The translations under genes were made by a program, and so were the position numbers. From NCBI RefSeq assembly GCF_907165205.1, contig NC_058192.1:14136001-14200000 (forward strand): a stretch of 64,000 bases of DNA, in the 5' to 3' direction. Origin of the DNA: Coccinella septempunctata (Eukaryota; Arthropoda; Insecta; Coleoptera; Coccinellidae). Shown here one piece after another: positions 21,011 to 34,897 of the stretch. The notes beneath the pieces were generated by a model. The model saw only the letters and a list, made by a program, of their open reading frames with translations. It was not told the DNA's origin and made no database searches. The number at the start of each line of letters is the position of its first letter. The first letter of the stretch is position 1.

Positions 21011-23757
21011 AAGGCTCTAACCCGGTGAATTCGAACGATTGATATCCCAGAATTCGGTATTATTCATAATGGCGGATCCAAACGCAGGCACAACAACACC
21101 GTACCTTGTCGGCCCTTTGAGAATATCATTACTACATCCATAAAAACATCAAACAACACGGTTTCACCATAGAGTGTTGTGTTGGGAACGAGCTCGATGA
21201 TGTTTTGAGATTTATTACTAGAAGACTTGCTCTTTTAGAATATCCTGGCTATTTGACAATGGCAACACCTTTGTAAGTCGAGGATATGCTCAAAATTTCC
21301 TAAAACGGAGTAGATATTGATTTTGAGGTGGAGAGTCAGAATCAGAATAAAATTACTGATTTCCGATCCCATGCTTATGTATCGCTGTAACATACTATTG
21401 ATAAATAAAAGCGTGGATAAAAAAATTTGAAACTCTTGTTAATATTCAATCGGTTTTGATGCCAGGATTGAATCAATGAAGCACTCTCCGAAGATCGATA
21501 AACCTTCTTTCTGAACTATGCATCGTTCTCCCTGCTGGCTAGCTGAAACCTTATAACATATAAAATCTAGGCAACCATGGATGTGCCACACTTTTGACCA
21601 GGCAACCTAATACTGTGAGATAGGGAATGAAGTAACCTTCAATTTGACAAAAAAAAAACAATTAAATAACTGATTATGGTATACAAATGACGGCTGTCTA
21701 CCTGTTTGTACTCTGCAACCTCATAGGATTACTAAGGAGAAAGTAGGCAACCAATGTTTTCCCGATTCTACGTGTAATATTCTGTCGACTTATGCTCGAT
21801 TTTCATCAATACCAAATCAGGGAAGTAGATCAAACAAAGTTGATGACAGTTAACATTATTTAACACTCTTGGCCCCTGATTCAGCTAGGTACAACCCCTT
21901 TGCCATCTATCAATGTACATATTGTCTAATTCACAACATTTGCCATCGTCAATATAATAGATGAGAGTATATATTTCTTATATCTTCAGTGGGGGAAAAA
22001 TCCGATGACTTTATTGGCGTTGAAATTTCTCCCAAGGACGCCTTCAAAGTATCAACGAACCCATCTTGCCGATTTCTTCGAATCCCTTTTGAAGTACGTC
22101 CTTGGCGGAAGTGCCCCATCGAGAAGGACGGTCCCTCATTCCTCCAGCCAGTACATCATCCCTCCAAAAACTGACAACTCGACAAAATACCGCCTCGGAC
22201 CGTATCCTTTATGGCGGGCAGAAGTCATAAAAATGAGATTGTCTGAAGGCCGGAGCGAAAGAGTGTCTCCCCCTTTTTGTCCGGGATATCTGCGACTTCG
22301 GGCTATTGACCCCGCACACTCTTAAAAATAAATGGGGGGACCGGGCGTAGCCGCCGCCACCATGTTCAAACAACGCCCGGATTTTTCGTATTCAATATTC
22401 AGTGACTCATGTCTCAATAAGGCGAGGAGAGACGAGTCTGTCGAGGTTCGAGATGAATCCAGATTTCGTATTGGTATTGGGTGTAGCATTCCCTCGAACG
22501 ATCGCAGTCCCCCACCTATGTTTGTCTTTGGAGTATCGACTTTTGACCAAAGGAGTCGGAGAAAAGATGCTCTGTAAAGGATGTTATGGATGGTGAACTT
22601 CGCACCAGAGACGTGGTGGCAGTGCATACATTTAATTGTCTATTTCTGAGGCCTGATCGTTTTTCCTGAAGGAGTAAATGAGCAAATCCTTTGTGATTCT
22701 CCGTATGCTGAAATAGTCAGATTTGGTACCTTAGGTTTCCTCAAGCTGAGTCTAGAGGAGCTCAGGAACCACGCACATTTCCTCTTATTCTCAAGAACAT
22801 GGGTCTTGAAGGAGAGTTAAAGCTCCATTACAGGAATTGAAACTTTCAAAACTCTTTGGAAAAATCCAATTTATTTAGGTGAAAAGTGTTTTGATGGGTT
22901 TTCAACTTTCTCAGCTTCATCCTACAAATCCTCAAAGCTACTCTTCAACAGTTTATATAGGATAATGAGAGAGAAATTGAAAAATTCGTCACACCACTGC
23001 CGTAATCGAATCAATCACAAGAATTCACTTTGTTGAAGAATGATCAGCGTTAACTGGTGATTGGGACCATTATTCGAAATCAGAATTGAAAGAGAATATC
23101 GAACGAGATCTGACTGCCATGGCTCCAAGGATGTGAACAATAGCACTCGCTGAATCTTCTCATAAAAATCGGAAATATTCCAGTTCCGATTCCAACATCT
23201 CTACCGAATACAGTATAAGACAATTTCCGATAGAATTTCATATTTGAAAACGATATCAGAAGGCGGATGATTGAATGATTTCCCAAACGATACGAATGCG
23301 AATTTTTATGACCAATTCAGGACTTCGGGAGAGAGCTTCATTTCCAACAGATCTCGCCTTTAACGTCTCGGAGCAGGGACGGACGGAAGCGAAATTGACT
23401 TCATATGTTTAGACTCTTGCAAGTCCGTGTTACGTCTCGCTTACGAGATGGATTTTCATCAAGTATCGGCCACATCAATTCGAGTATCCAATATTCAAAT
23501 TTAGCACTGGAATATTATATTTGGTCTCCATGTCGCAAGCAGCTGAGGGCCTTATCCAGTCTAAATCCAGCCCTGCCTCAGAACTGTGCTCACACATCGA
23601 GAGTGTAGCTGAAAAGATGGTTGATTGCGCCGATGAAAAATAAAAGAGTATATGCAATTTGCCAATTCGGTGATTTGGTACAGAAAAAAACACTTTTTTT
23701 GTACCTGTATTATGTGATGCAGACTCCTTGCCAGAAGGCTGTTTGCAGATTATTGTA
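21011..23757. other. Spacer with a minor CG-rich patch
   Basis: 21011-21980 is AT-rich with nothing recognised. 21990-22600 is CG-richer with overlapping frames on both strands. 22600-23757 again lacks any recognisable gene or repeat. An antisense open frame of 149 codons at 23475-23924 runs into a family A element and is not a gene. Confidence 0.4.
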
Positions 23758-24310
23758 CAGGGTGAGTCTTTGACTTGTATGTACATATATTTCAGCAGAT
23801 TCCTGAGGTTAGAAGAAAAAATTTTTCTCTTAACAATTTTTTCAAATTCACCTCGGTTTCGGTTGAAAAAACACAGGCAGCTGTAAAAATGGAATTTTGA
23901 GTTATAACTCACAAACAATTTCATCGAATGGGAGGATTTTCGGAATATAGTTTTTCGTTGATGTAATGAATCTTCTCAGACACTAAATTCCAGCCACATC
24001 TTCCAGTTTCTTCATTATGAACATTACATACCATACAAATAACTTTGAAGCTCACTAATGAAGATTCGACCATTTTCAAAAATGTACAATGTGCCGTTTT
24101 TCAGTAATTTCTATTAATTTTTAAATTTAATACTGATAATTAAACAAATATCTATGAAATTCGAAAAATTCAGTACTTTGGCTGAATGAATCTCTGTTCA
24201 AAAGAGAATTTTTTCTTCAAAGATGGCATAGCTCAATAGGAAAATTCATCTATGCCGAATCGAGAAAAATGGTAAAGGAAAACAGTGCTTCTAGTGACCC
24301 CTAGAATCTA
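23758..24310 (+). mobile_element. Family A element, copy 3a
   Basis: It begins CAGGGTGAGTCTTTGACTTG after TA and runs through the internal family A sequence to AGTGACCCCTAGAATCTAC, just short of the expected terminus, where the next copy starts directly. Confidence 0.75.
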
Positions 24311-24947
24311 CAAGGAGATTCTTCGACTCGTACAAATATTTTAAGAGTAGATTCTTGGTGTCAAAAGAAACACTTTTTCCTTGTACCATTTTTTCCGATT
24401 CGGCTCTGATAAGAAGATATAATGGTTTCAAAAACTCCTTTCAGAATATCAAGCTGAATCTATGACACAACACATCTTGGATCTTTCAAACGTAGTTGCA
24501 TTCAGCCAAAGTACCCAATTTTCCGAATATCAAAGATATTTTTGATTTTTAAACATCAAATTACTCGAAAACGGCGTATTATTCGAGAAAATATGAGGAA
24601 TATTTTACAAAATGTTCAATTATTCATTAGCTAGCGTCCAGGTCAGTTTTAAGAGTTGAGTTCTTTGAATTTTTGGGTTTTTAATGGTACTTAATGGTCA
24701 TAATGTGAAAACTGGAAGACGTGGGTGATATCTTGTATTCGAAAAAGATTCATCAAATGAATGAAAAACTATATTCCGAAATTCATTCCATTCGATAAAT
24801 TAGTTTGTGATATTTTTTTATGGTTTCTCAACAGCCTTTATTTTTTAAACCGAGCCGATTCGAAAAAAATGGTAAAGAGGAAAAGTGTTTCTTTTGGCTT
24901 CAAGAATCTACTCTAGAAATATTTGTGCGAGTCAAAGACTCACCCTG
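24311..24947 (+). mobile_element. Family A element, copy 3b
   Basis: It starts with a degraded terminus (AAGGAGATTCTTCGACTCG) abutting copy 3a and ends GTCAAAGACTCACCCTG followed by TA. A second CTCACCCTGTA lies at 24965-24974, possibly the end of yet another truncated copy. The pair forms a head-to-tail dimer. Confidence 0.78.
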
Positions 24948-25074
24948 TATATATGTGTGTAAACTCACCCTGTATAAATAACTACATATTATATTATATG
25001 ATGATATTGTGTGAAATAAAGCTGACACTCTGATTATCCAGACCGTCAAAGAGCTTAAAGAGCCGAACCTATGG

Positions 25075-25620
25075 CCTTTTCAAGCTTGGTTTTCAGCTCA
25101 TGTCAACATCGATGTCATGATATCGATATCCCAGCCAGGACCAGGATCGATTTCAGCCCTCCCACATCGTCACTCCGAGATGAATACGTCGGTCCCGATA
25201 ACTCAATATCAGTTTTTGTCGCGTCATCATTATCAATTGCATATGTTGAAGGTTTGATCGACGACGGAGAAACACCCCCTAGGGCCCCATTTTTGGACGC
25301 CTCCTCCCCCTCGGGTAACGAGGAGACAATCAATTACGCCGTCGCTAGATAAATCGTTTGGTTTTGGGGATGCCCGGGACGATTCCGATCGAAAAATGGA
25401 TGAAGAGCCGCATGTGGTATAATGAGAATTTTCCCTCGAGTGCGTTTTTGCGCGATAACATTCCTATTATCTGGAACACGTGCCTCGCGGTGGGTTCGTC
25501 GGAGATTCTTACAAGATAAGAGAGAGAGGGACTGCGGCAGATTAGGGCAGTTTTGCGGAGATTTTCTCGGCATGATTTCTGCTGACGATGAGAGAGACCA
25601 GCGTCGACAGTAGGGGATCG
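25075..25620. other. CG-rich island
   Basis: CG-dense unique sequence with open frames on both strands of 63 to 131 codons and no recognisable domains. No gene called. Confidence 0.3.
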
Positions 25621-25924
25621 TGGGAAGTTTCGCCAAAGGGTTGAGGTAATTTATAATTGAAAAACTTTGTTGATCTTGATTTTTCACAAAGCCCCGCTTC
25701 GGTATCCAGTATGGCTGAAAAGAACACAATCATTCAACCAGTAGAGAATAGAGGTTATGAATTTTAAGCTGAAGAAAGGCTTCGAGCCTGCGTTTGTCAT
25801 ACTCCAATTTATTTTTAGATAACACAAGGAACCTTTCAGATTCTAGATTTCGAAGTGAGTTGCGTTGCACTGCGACCTTGAGATCTATCTTGAGTTGTTT
25901 AGGCTGCTGTGTCATCTGAAGCTC

Positions 25925-26660
25925 CTGACCATTTCCACTCCAGTTACTGGAATGGCTTGAAGGGGATTACCTCCTCGCTTCTGCAAGTTTCTCATCCAAA
26001 GCAATCTTTGCGATGGTCAGCAATGGCCACCAGGTGATCTGAAGTTTCATCCTCCTCACAGAATCGGCTGTCGTCATTTTATACTAGACCCTTTCTCAGT
26101 AGGTGCTTCTTGAGGCAACCATGCCCTCTGATGAATCCAGTAAGGAGGTTTTAACATATTCTAGCTGAGATCAAGAAACTCCTTAGATCTTCCTTAGTTA
26201 CAAATCCCAAAGAACTGTGTTGCAATATCGGAAAATTTTTCCTCCTAAACCCTTTCTTATACCATAGAACGCCTCCGAGCCAATGAAAGGAGTTTGTGCT
26301 CCTTTTTTGTTAAGCATCAAGTATTCCTGAGTGACCGAAACGCAGGCTAAACAGACCCAGTTATTCTTGACTTTGGAACTCCAATATCTGATTACAATTG
26401 ATGACTGCTTAGATAGCAGCATTACTGTTAGAATGTATTTCTATCTCACATTTCTCCAAGCTTCTTTCTAGGTTTGTTTCCATACATCTTTCGATTGCAA
26501 ATATTTCTGCCTGAAAGACGCTTTGACAATGAGCATCTGGTGATTTCGAACCATCTGTATGCCATTTCATAGTATGTATTTCTTCTGGAGGATTCAGGGA
26601 GAGGGTTTTCTTTCCAAATCTTCCTTTCTACTCAGCATAGCAGAGAATGCTTTCAAGATG
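25925..26660 (-). pseudogene. Non-LTR retrotransposon remnant: RNase H domain and C-terminal zinc knuckle
   Basis: On the minus strand, 26570-26409 translates to MKWHTDGSKSPDAHCQSVFQ followed by AEIFAIERC and, 19 residues later, IEIHSNSNAAI. This is the N-terminal half of an RNase H fold (DGSK, the AE..AI helix and S.S.AA). Frame changes follow. FGHSGI and KGAQTPFIGSEAFYGI correspond to the xPGHxGI...TPFIGPEP region. Further on, 26155-26035 reads LLTGFIRGHGCLKKHLLRKG and RFCEEDETSDHLVA, the usual Cys/His tail of such ORFs. RNase H after reverse transcriptase is typical of I/R1/LOA-type LINEs. The reverse transcriptase itself is not seen in the window. Stops make it dead. Confidence 0.85.
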
Positions 26661-29600
26661 CATGTTGTTTTATCGTAAAAGGAACCTTGAGGTCCTCACT
26701 TCATTGAGTTTCCGAAGATACTCAAATATAAAGAATTCACTCGGCAGATTGGTGGAAAATGATAATTGATGCTTTTTTGCAAAATGATGCCATCAATAAG
26801 GAAAACAGAAGTAAACAGAAGTCCTGAGATTTCGAAGCTTTCGATAGTAATACAAGCATTATAAGTTTTATGGCGTGTGTGTTGTTACCTGCTACATAAC
26901 ACACAGAATACAGAAAACATTTTAGATATAGATCCCATAAATGAGTCATTTTGCCTCATATACATCGATCCAGAGTGGTTCCTCTATGGATAACTAGCAA
27001 GTATCGACGTGTTGACAGAGAACCACCTTCAAAATGATTACAACAGACAATTCGATATGTTCGCCGCACAAATCATCGGCACCACCACTAACTAACACTC
27101 TCGCATTTATCTCTGAAGCTCCAATGAGCCGCTGCGAACCAGAACATCCACGATAATAACAGATAATTCCCCTTTACGGAGAAAATAAAACAGAATTTCG
27201 AAAGTCAAACAACAATGGGGCCGCAAGAATATCGCCTGCAGAGCACATTGTTCCCTCATCTCGTCCCTCTTCCCTTCCGAACATCAAGGCCCTTGCGAGC
27301 ACGTTAGGAAACTGGATCGGGAGGTCACGTGCTCGGTCGCGTGGCAGCTGTGACGGCGCGAGGAAAAAAGTTGGAAAAGGCACGGTTAGAATTACGATGC
27401 ACTTTTGCCCCACTTATTCAGAGATTGAACGCTCTGCTGCATTCATAAAAAACGTGGTGGGTTGATGCCATAAAAACGAATCTACATTTGGGGGTGTAAA
27501 TTTCAGTTTGTCGAACTATGCTTTGACAATTAGCCCTCATTCGATTCAGATTAAAAAGCTGCAGGTTTCCAACAAGTATTGCGAGTTCCCGAAATATAAA
27601 CCTCAAATTTTCATGATCTAAACTTGATTTTCGAAGAAAAAATGATTTTAACTCATAAAAAGTTAAATTTTGAACTGAAATACCTAATTCTCTACTGAAA
27701 AAGTTTTATATCCTTTTTCAGTATATCTATTGGAGTTGGATAGCTGCGCAGGAAATAAATCCTCAAATGCAGGTAGTGGGTAAAATCGACATATGTTAGA
27801 CGGTAGGCGTTCCACTAAATCATGATATCCAGGCGGTTCCATTCGTTAAAAGGAAGGGACACACGGATAAGACGGAAAATTAGTGTGTGAAAGGTCCACG
27901 GATGCCTCATCGTCAGATTCCGATGCAAAAAAACAACCGTGTTGTAATTTGGGTTCGGTTCGAACAGGAAAACGAACCGAAGATTGGACGGTCGATAGCA
28001 CAAGTTCCCATCAGATAAGAGTTGATAGCTTACCTCTTCCTGTCTTGGTTTTCTATGAAATGGTCTGGTACTAACCTGGAAAGGAAAAGGCAATTAGCAG
28101 AGTTTGGAGCATATTGCGTCGACTTATCTTAACGTGAGAGCTAGGAAAATCATAATTAGAACTCGATCAATCACTCTTGGCTTCTAATTATTTCTAGACG
28201 ATTCAACGTTGTTTTGTTTGCTTTCATCATGTGATTCTGACATTTTCATGTGGATTCATGACAGCTGAAGGTAATGTTGAAGAAGTTTTTGTATCATCAA
28301 CTTCTATCTCTATACCAAAGAACAAGGTTACTCCAAAAGTGAAAATAGAGAAAAGAGTCATGTCTGTAATAATGATAACTGGATAAAATTAAGATCATGT
28401 CGACAAATAAATGAATTGTGGGAAGGTTTATCTTCCAGAATTTCTACATTCAGTAAACAATTTTCTAGAAACTGCGTGTTTGATAATTTTGGGTATTCTT
28501 GACCTGAAGAAAATATCTTTGTTTTTCCAGTTGCAGAAAGTGCGGGTATAACCAATTTCAGGATTTCATAGAAAAATGATAATGTAGAAGAATTAAGTAA
28601 TTATTATCGATATACTCAAATATTCGATGTTTTGGCGATACAATTTTTGTAATTGCAAGTGATCAAGCAATAGGCTTAATCGAACAAAATAGAGTTCACC
28701 TACTTACTTCAAGATAAAACTAGTGAATAAATTCACCGTAATTCTCATATCAGCATCGATAGTTGAGAAAGATAAAATAGTTCTAACGACTAAACGACTA
28801 AAAATTCGATAAGTTATATTTCCAATTCGATCGGATGACGTTCCTAGAATTGATAGAACAATAAGTTTTTTCACACGAATGTTCTCATATCTTTTCGATA
28901 TCAAATATCACCAAACCGAAAAAAGGGATAAGAATGTTTATATAGAAACTTCCTGTTTGAGACGTTGTCGGATAAATCTCGATAGTTTTCTTCGTTTTAC
29001 GACAACTTTAGTAGAATAGTGAAACACTATGACCTTATAGACTTTCCTGGTGGATTCACCCTAGACTTCCGTCAACTGTCAGGTGCCTTTTGCCTCTGTT
29101 TATGGTGGAACATCCTTCGTTGCCAGAATAAAATCATTATTACCGTCCTACTCTCTGAATAATAATGGAGTTTGAGTGCGTCGCAAAGCGCACGTATCTG
29201 ATCTGGCAGGAAATGGAGTTAATGCTCTTGCTACCGAAGTCAGAATTTTTTTTATTAATACGAATGCCCTAATTATCCTTTATGGACTAATACTGCTTCA
29301 TCGCATTGAGAATCGGCACGCTTTCCTTTGATCTTTCGGTAGAAATATGTTAGTAATACGTCTTATCCATTTTTTCCACAAGATAATAATATGTATTCGA
29401 ATTCAATGCGCACTGCTGTCTGATACGTTTCATATTATTGAAGTAATAATATTCTTGATTTTTTATGGTGAATTCCCCCTCTCGATAAAGACGATCTTAC
29501 TTCATCAGTGTACAAATTAAAAAACATCAAAGGAAATTGTGCCGACGTTGATGCGATGTTACATTTCCGAAGGTTTGTATAGGATCAAGATCAAGCATTT

Positions 29601-32600
29601 GCTTGAATTCGCCTGCAGATGGGGTTAAATCGACCCTAGGCCTTAGACGTGAATGTCAATTTCACAGTTCAATAAACCAGACCGAATGCCGCCTAGTTAT
29701 GTATTCTTGATGGTTGATCGACGATCGTTATGCAGATTCCGTCTGTATCTGGGTCACGAACAGGGCCATAATGTTGGTATGGACGAATGCTCGATTGGAG
29801 TGCTAATTTCCTGGAGAAGAACTTGATGCATCGCTCCGGAATCTGACGTCATCCGGTCCTGGGTCTGTGCAGGTTGTAACAAATGGCCGTATCAATCAGT
29901 TCCAGCATTATTCATGGGCGTGAGATGTTCCGCGGTATTCCCATCTTTCGCGAGACAGCTGAGTCAGAGGAATGGGGAAACATTATTCACGGTGAGCAAT
30001 CGCAAATCAACCGAAACGTCATATGGAAGAGGGATCTCGGCATAAATTGAACGCTCCATTTCCTTCCGGTTAGAATTACTCGCGGCTTCACTAGTGGCCA
30101 CGTTATATCAGTTTTACTAATTTTTTTAGACGAACATCGCGTGATCCTGGAATATTGGGATCCAAGGAGGCTAAAGAACGAGAAATAACGAGAGTCAATT
30201 ATATAAATCACTAACAATCTCAAAACTTTATATCAGAAGATGATGACTTTCATTAACATGAGTTGTTTAACAATGTGTCGCTATCACAGAAGCGGTCTTC
30301 AGGTGGGTGAAGGTAAACTGACCAGTCTATTTTGAAAAATGGTATCTTTCAATTAAGCAGCTTCTTGCTTCTGATTCCACGTCACCATAGCGTTTTGCTA
30401 CCATGTCTTAGACGTCACAGAATAAGCAGGAAAAATTTTGGGAAATCGATATTTATCTTTATCTCTCAAAGACTTTTTAGCGGTTTTTTAATTAGGCCTT
30501 CCATCCTCTCTCCATGAGAGTCCAGCTCGAAGTTACAGAGAGGCCAACAAGAATCGTATTTGTGGGGCATGGACCATTGATGAAAGAAGAATTGAATTGG
30601 GAAAAAAATCGAAAATTAAGATTTGATGACGAAATATAAATTGACGAAGATGGTCATATTTCCAGCCTGTTGCGTTAAAAGTCACCACATACCTCTAACA
30701 TATCTATAAAGAGAACAAAATGATTCAGATTCAGAAATGGATTGAGTTATTTTTACATCAACGCCGTTCAATAGACAATACGAAGGAAGTCTGCTGTATC
30801 AGTGTGTCGCCGCTATTCTATATTGATCGGAGCCTTGCTTATCCTATAACAGGCCATGATGTAACCAACGATGCGTATCCTTGACACTAAATAAGCCTCG
30901 CCAGCAAGTGTCCAAACGCCAAATCCGTAATAATGCGCAGCCTTTTGAGGTCAAGAGTAAAAGGCCGAACGGGAAAAAGCATCTCGCAAACGTAGCGGTT
31001 AATTGAAGAGACGCCCCCACCACTCCCCGAGACTATCAACCACAGAATTAATTGCCAATTAGACAGAACTCGATGTAATTGATTCGGGGTACGTTCCGAA
31101 AATGTTGCATTTCGTACGAAAACATGAGGTCGGACGCGCCAAATGGAAAATGAGTGTCGCGTCTCGTTCCGTTCATTCATTTTGGAGGAGGTCGAAATTG
31201 CATTTCGGCGGAGGGGGAGGACGGGGCCGCGTTCCGAATTAATCGAGTTTGATCGTTCCGTTCGATGATTATTTACCGTGCGTCGATATAAATAGATGGC
31301 TCGGCTTTTATATCGAATTAACTGTTGACTCTATCGAATTGGGCGGGAGTTATGTTTGGCTGGTTATTGACCATTTTGTTACTGTTGTGTTTCGGCTGTC
31401 ATAAGGGTCACAAACATAAGGGCGGAATGTTCGATGGTGCCACTCGGGAAATTTTTGTTTTGACATTAACTGCAGCATTTCGTTTTCTAGCTCACTAATC
31501 TTGAGGTGTATTGATGTTGATAACAATTTAATCAAGAGAAAAATGTTTGTAACGGAACATCTTGAGTACGTCAAATTTCGAATTAATATTTGTAGTTGGA
31601 GAACCCACGATGACAAATCGGGGGCGTCGTGGAGACCTAGTGGATTTTGAAGATTAGATGGCAGAAAAGGAAAAAAGGTTCTACGTATGCACTTTTAGCG
31701 GTGGGGAAAGCGTCTTTCAAAGGTTTAAAGATGCCAAAAAAATCGTCAGGTGTACATACTCGAAAGTGTTAGATTGAGATACTGTATATGCCCTACGTGT
31801 CTATATGATAATAAATTTAACAGATTGAAGTCATCAACAAAGTGTGCGTAAAATAAATGACAAATTGTGAAAATATTTTTCAATACCAGCTGCTTGGCCT
31901 ATTTAACATTCAACCTCTGAATTTAATTCGCAGTTTTGCTCCTTGCTCGATGCACCTAACTTACTAGAATATGTCGCGATTGAATTGCTCTTTATAGGCT
32001 TTTTCGTGTATAGTTTTGATAAACTACTGGAAACTCTTTGGACCTCCAGTATAGAAGTCCAGCGTATTGCCTATTTGTTTCATTCTTCCATTGGCAGTTC
32101 ATAAAACTACTTCTATTCGAGTTTTCCCATCACAGAAATCATATTGAGCTCGCAGGAAATGATAAAGTTGAAGTGGAGTTTCCTTGTAGGGTCGAAAGAA
32201 GGAAATATATCGAACCTACATTTAATGGCCTCTGGGGGGAATATATCGGCAAGAAAGTCGGGAATCTGCTCCTCGTCAGTGTCCTGAAAATGACATCCTG
32301 GGGATAGGAAATAATATACTTCTATATTTTTATCGTTCCTTGTGGATATCCGGTGGAACCTGCCAGACTGGAACAATGGAGTTGAGCGGATCAATAGAGA
32401 GAAATATGTTTTTCAATGTTTGTTCCATTCGACTGAGCATTTTTTCAACAAGAACATACGTTCCGTAACTAGGTTATTAGCACGTGTTTCTCAGAGTTCT
32501 GGCGTTCTTACCCAGAAGTGAATCATTTAAACTATTTTAGTAGGCTCTAGATGATCAGTCAATGGGACTTGGGACAGGGTGATTTCGAAGGTGATTTTTT

Positions 32601-32910
32601 ACATGCGGAAATACGCAATAGTTGGGAGTCCAACAGGAAAATTTCGGGATTTACTAAAGCGTGTCCTAATATAAGGGGAGATAGTAGGTAGAGTACCTCT
32701 AGCAAAAATTAGACCTGTGTATAGGGGGAATTTTAGAACAGCCTGTCAGAATAGTAAAAAAACGATCATTGTACAAACTCGAGCGTGTCATATTAAGATA
32801 TATGTGGTTAATTACATATTGAAAAGTATATATTCTCTTAATCTGACAATTTAAGCTTGACGAATATATTTGGGAGGGCGCCAAACTTGCAAAAAGAAAC
32901 GTCACCTGTA
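26661..32910. other. Long stretch without recognisable genes; three CG-rich islands inside
   Basis: CG-richer patches lie at about 27050-27420, 29600-30000 and 30880-31330, and the rest is AT-rich unique sequence. Open frames stay below 100 codons and show no domain. A TATAAATAG lies near 31286 without a linked gene. No member of the window's repeat families was noticed between 26661 and 32910. Confidence 0.4.
29844..29851. promoter_or_regulatory. Perfect CRE-type site TGACGTCA
   Basis: The consensus palindrome for CREB/ATF bZIP factors, inside a CG-richer island. A single 8-mer can occur by chance in a window of this size. A second one lies at 52852-52859. Confidence 0.25.
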
Positions 32911-34050
32911 CAGGGTGGGCAAATTTCGATGTTTTAGCACTACAGCTTTTGAACCAAAGGAGATAGACAAAATCTGATACCCCATTCTCGTTCTCTTTTT
33001 CTGGGAAACTTACAATAGTATTAGTGATTTTTGGCCAATTTCTTTTGTTTTCGAGTTATAAGCAAAAATTGGAAAAATGGCGATATCGAAATAAATTTAT
33101 ATCTTCGCTAATACTGATGATAGAGCTCTGAAATTGAAACATTATAAAGGCACTTTTTTACGTAGAATCCAGTGGCGTGCTCGCCTTTTTAGCAGGATTT
33201 TTAATTACTTAGCTATGACCCAAAGTTATGTTTTTTTACATGAGAACACTAGTGTTCTGTGCAATTTTTTGAAAGCTTAATTTTTACTGATTTCAAAAAT
33301 ATACAACATCATATAGTTTGTATATAAATAATAGAAAATGGTCAAAAACACTTTTTCCCAATATTTCTATGGTTTCAACTTTTGACGAGCACAGAAAAAT
33401 AGAGTTTCCAAACAAAAGCAGTCTCCTTCCAGCAATGTCATTCTTTCTATGCTTTTTACCAATTTTCACAAAATTTGAATCAAGATATATTTCATAAATA
33501 TTCATAACAATGAAAGGACTTATAGAAAGAGACACTGGTAATCATACGATGCTATATTTTTCTATGCTCATCAAATGTTGAAACCATAGAAATATTGAGA
33601 AAAAAGGTTTTTGACCATTTTCTATTATTTATATTGATACAAATCATATGATGTTATATATTTTTGATATCAGTAAAAATTAAGCTTTCGAAAAATTGCA
33701 CAGAAAACTAGTGTTCCCATTTAAAAAAACATAACTTTGGGTCATAGCTTCGTAATTTAAAATTCTGCTGAAAAGGCGAGCACGCCACTGGATTCTACGT
33801 AAGAAAGTGCCTGTATAATGTTTCAATTTCAGAGCTCTATCATCAATATTAGCGGAGATATAAATTTATTTCGATATCGCCATGTTTCCACTTTTTGCTT
33901 ATAACTCGAAAACAAAAAAAAAGTGGCCAAAACTGACTACTACTATTGTTAGTTTCTCAGAAAAAGAAAGCGAGAATGGGGTATCAGATTTTGTGTATCT
34001 CCTATGGTTTAAAAACTGTAGTGCTAAAACATCGAAATTAGCCCACCCTG
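32911..34050. mobile_element. 1140-bp foldback (long inverted repeat) element
   Basis: It starts CAGGGTGGGCAAATTTCGAT and ends with the inverted form GCCCACCCTG, flanked by TA at 32909-32910 and 34051-34052. The left arm (about 32911-33402) is nearly the full reverse complement of the right arm (about 33553-34050), with scattered differences. A loop of about 150 bp separates them. The arms have no coding capacity. A transcript across it would fold into a hairpin of about 490 bp. Related fragments are at 18440 and 53543. Confidence 0.92.
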
Positions 34051-34279
34051 TACATTCTCAGCGCGGTGGCTTTTTTTCTTGATTTGAAGCAAATGATTCA
34101 ATAATAACAGAATAATATAATCTGACAGTTTCAGCAAGCCGAAACAGTCCAAATTGGCCATAAAGGTCACAAAAACCATTTTTTTTTAATGATCTCCCCT
34201 CCAGTATTACTCATACCACAAAATTCCAATCCGCCGGAAGGAACTGCATAAATCGTAAATCATAAATGAACAAAACTCG

Positions 34280-34870
34280 CCCGGAAGACGTGACCGCCCA
34301 GCAGCCCGCCCCGTATCTTGAATAACGACGCAATAAAACCACCAACTTGGGTCATTAGAGCAATAATCGCCGGGAAAACTCCAGATTGCTGTACCCGAGG
34401 AGGTCGGAAAGCTAAGCGCGTGGCCGACCGACCGACTGCCAATTAGCCGTCATAATCGGCATAATTAAATATCTCGGTCGCGGAAATTTCGGTCTCAATA
34501 ACGGCGGAACGGGGAGAGCGGGTCCGTAAACATCCGGCGATGAATTCTCGACGAATTTCCGCGAAACAAAGGTTCGGCGCCCGGGCGGTTCCGGGCTGGG
34601 CGTCCGTCAGTCGGTTCCGACTTGAAAAGGCCCGCTTCGTCGGGGCGTGCATTCAGATTTCCATCCGTCTTATTCGGATCGCCTCCGGGAGCCGACAATT
34701 GAAAGGGAATCGGCAAATGAATTGGGGGGACTCCTTTTTGCAGGCATTTTTCAAGCGGAGCCGAGAGCTACGGTGATTCGGGAGATTGATGACGTTCTTA
34801 CAACCCCCCAGCGTGAAAGTACGCGATAATCAATGTTCCTTTTCGGGGATTATCCTTCGCATTCTACGGC
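34280..34870. other. CG-rich island directly upstream of family C copy 2
   Basis: CG-dense unique sequence with open frames on both strands of 60 to 78 codons and no recognisable protein. It ends about 30 bases before a family C element. Confidence 0.35.
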
Positions 34871-34897
34871 CCAGTGTTTTTTTCTGCTGTTTCGCAT

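Noticed and set aside
22344..22577. Start codon in a perfect-looking vertebrate Kozak context (GCCGCCACCATG) with an 81-codon frame
   Set aside because: The frame has no domain, overlaps other frames in a CG-rich patch, and insect start contexts are different. Likely coincidence.
23475..23924. Antisense 149-codon frame
   Set aside because: It overlaps a family A element and has no recognisable protein features.
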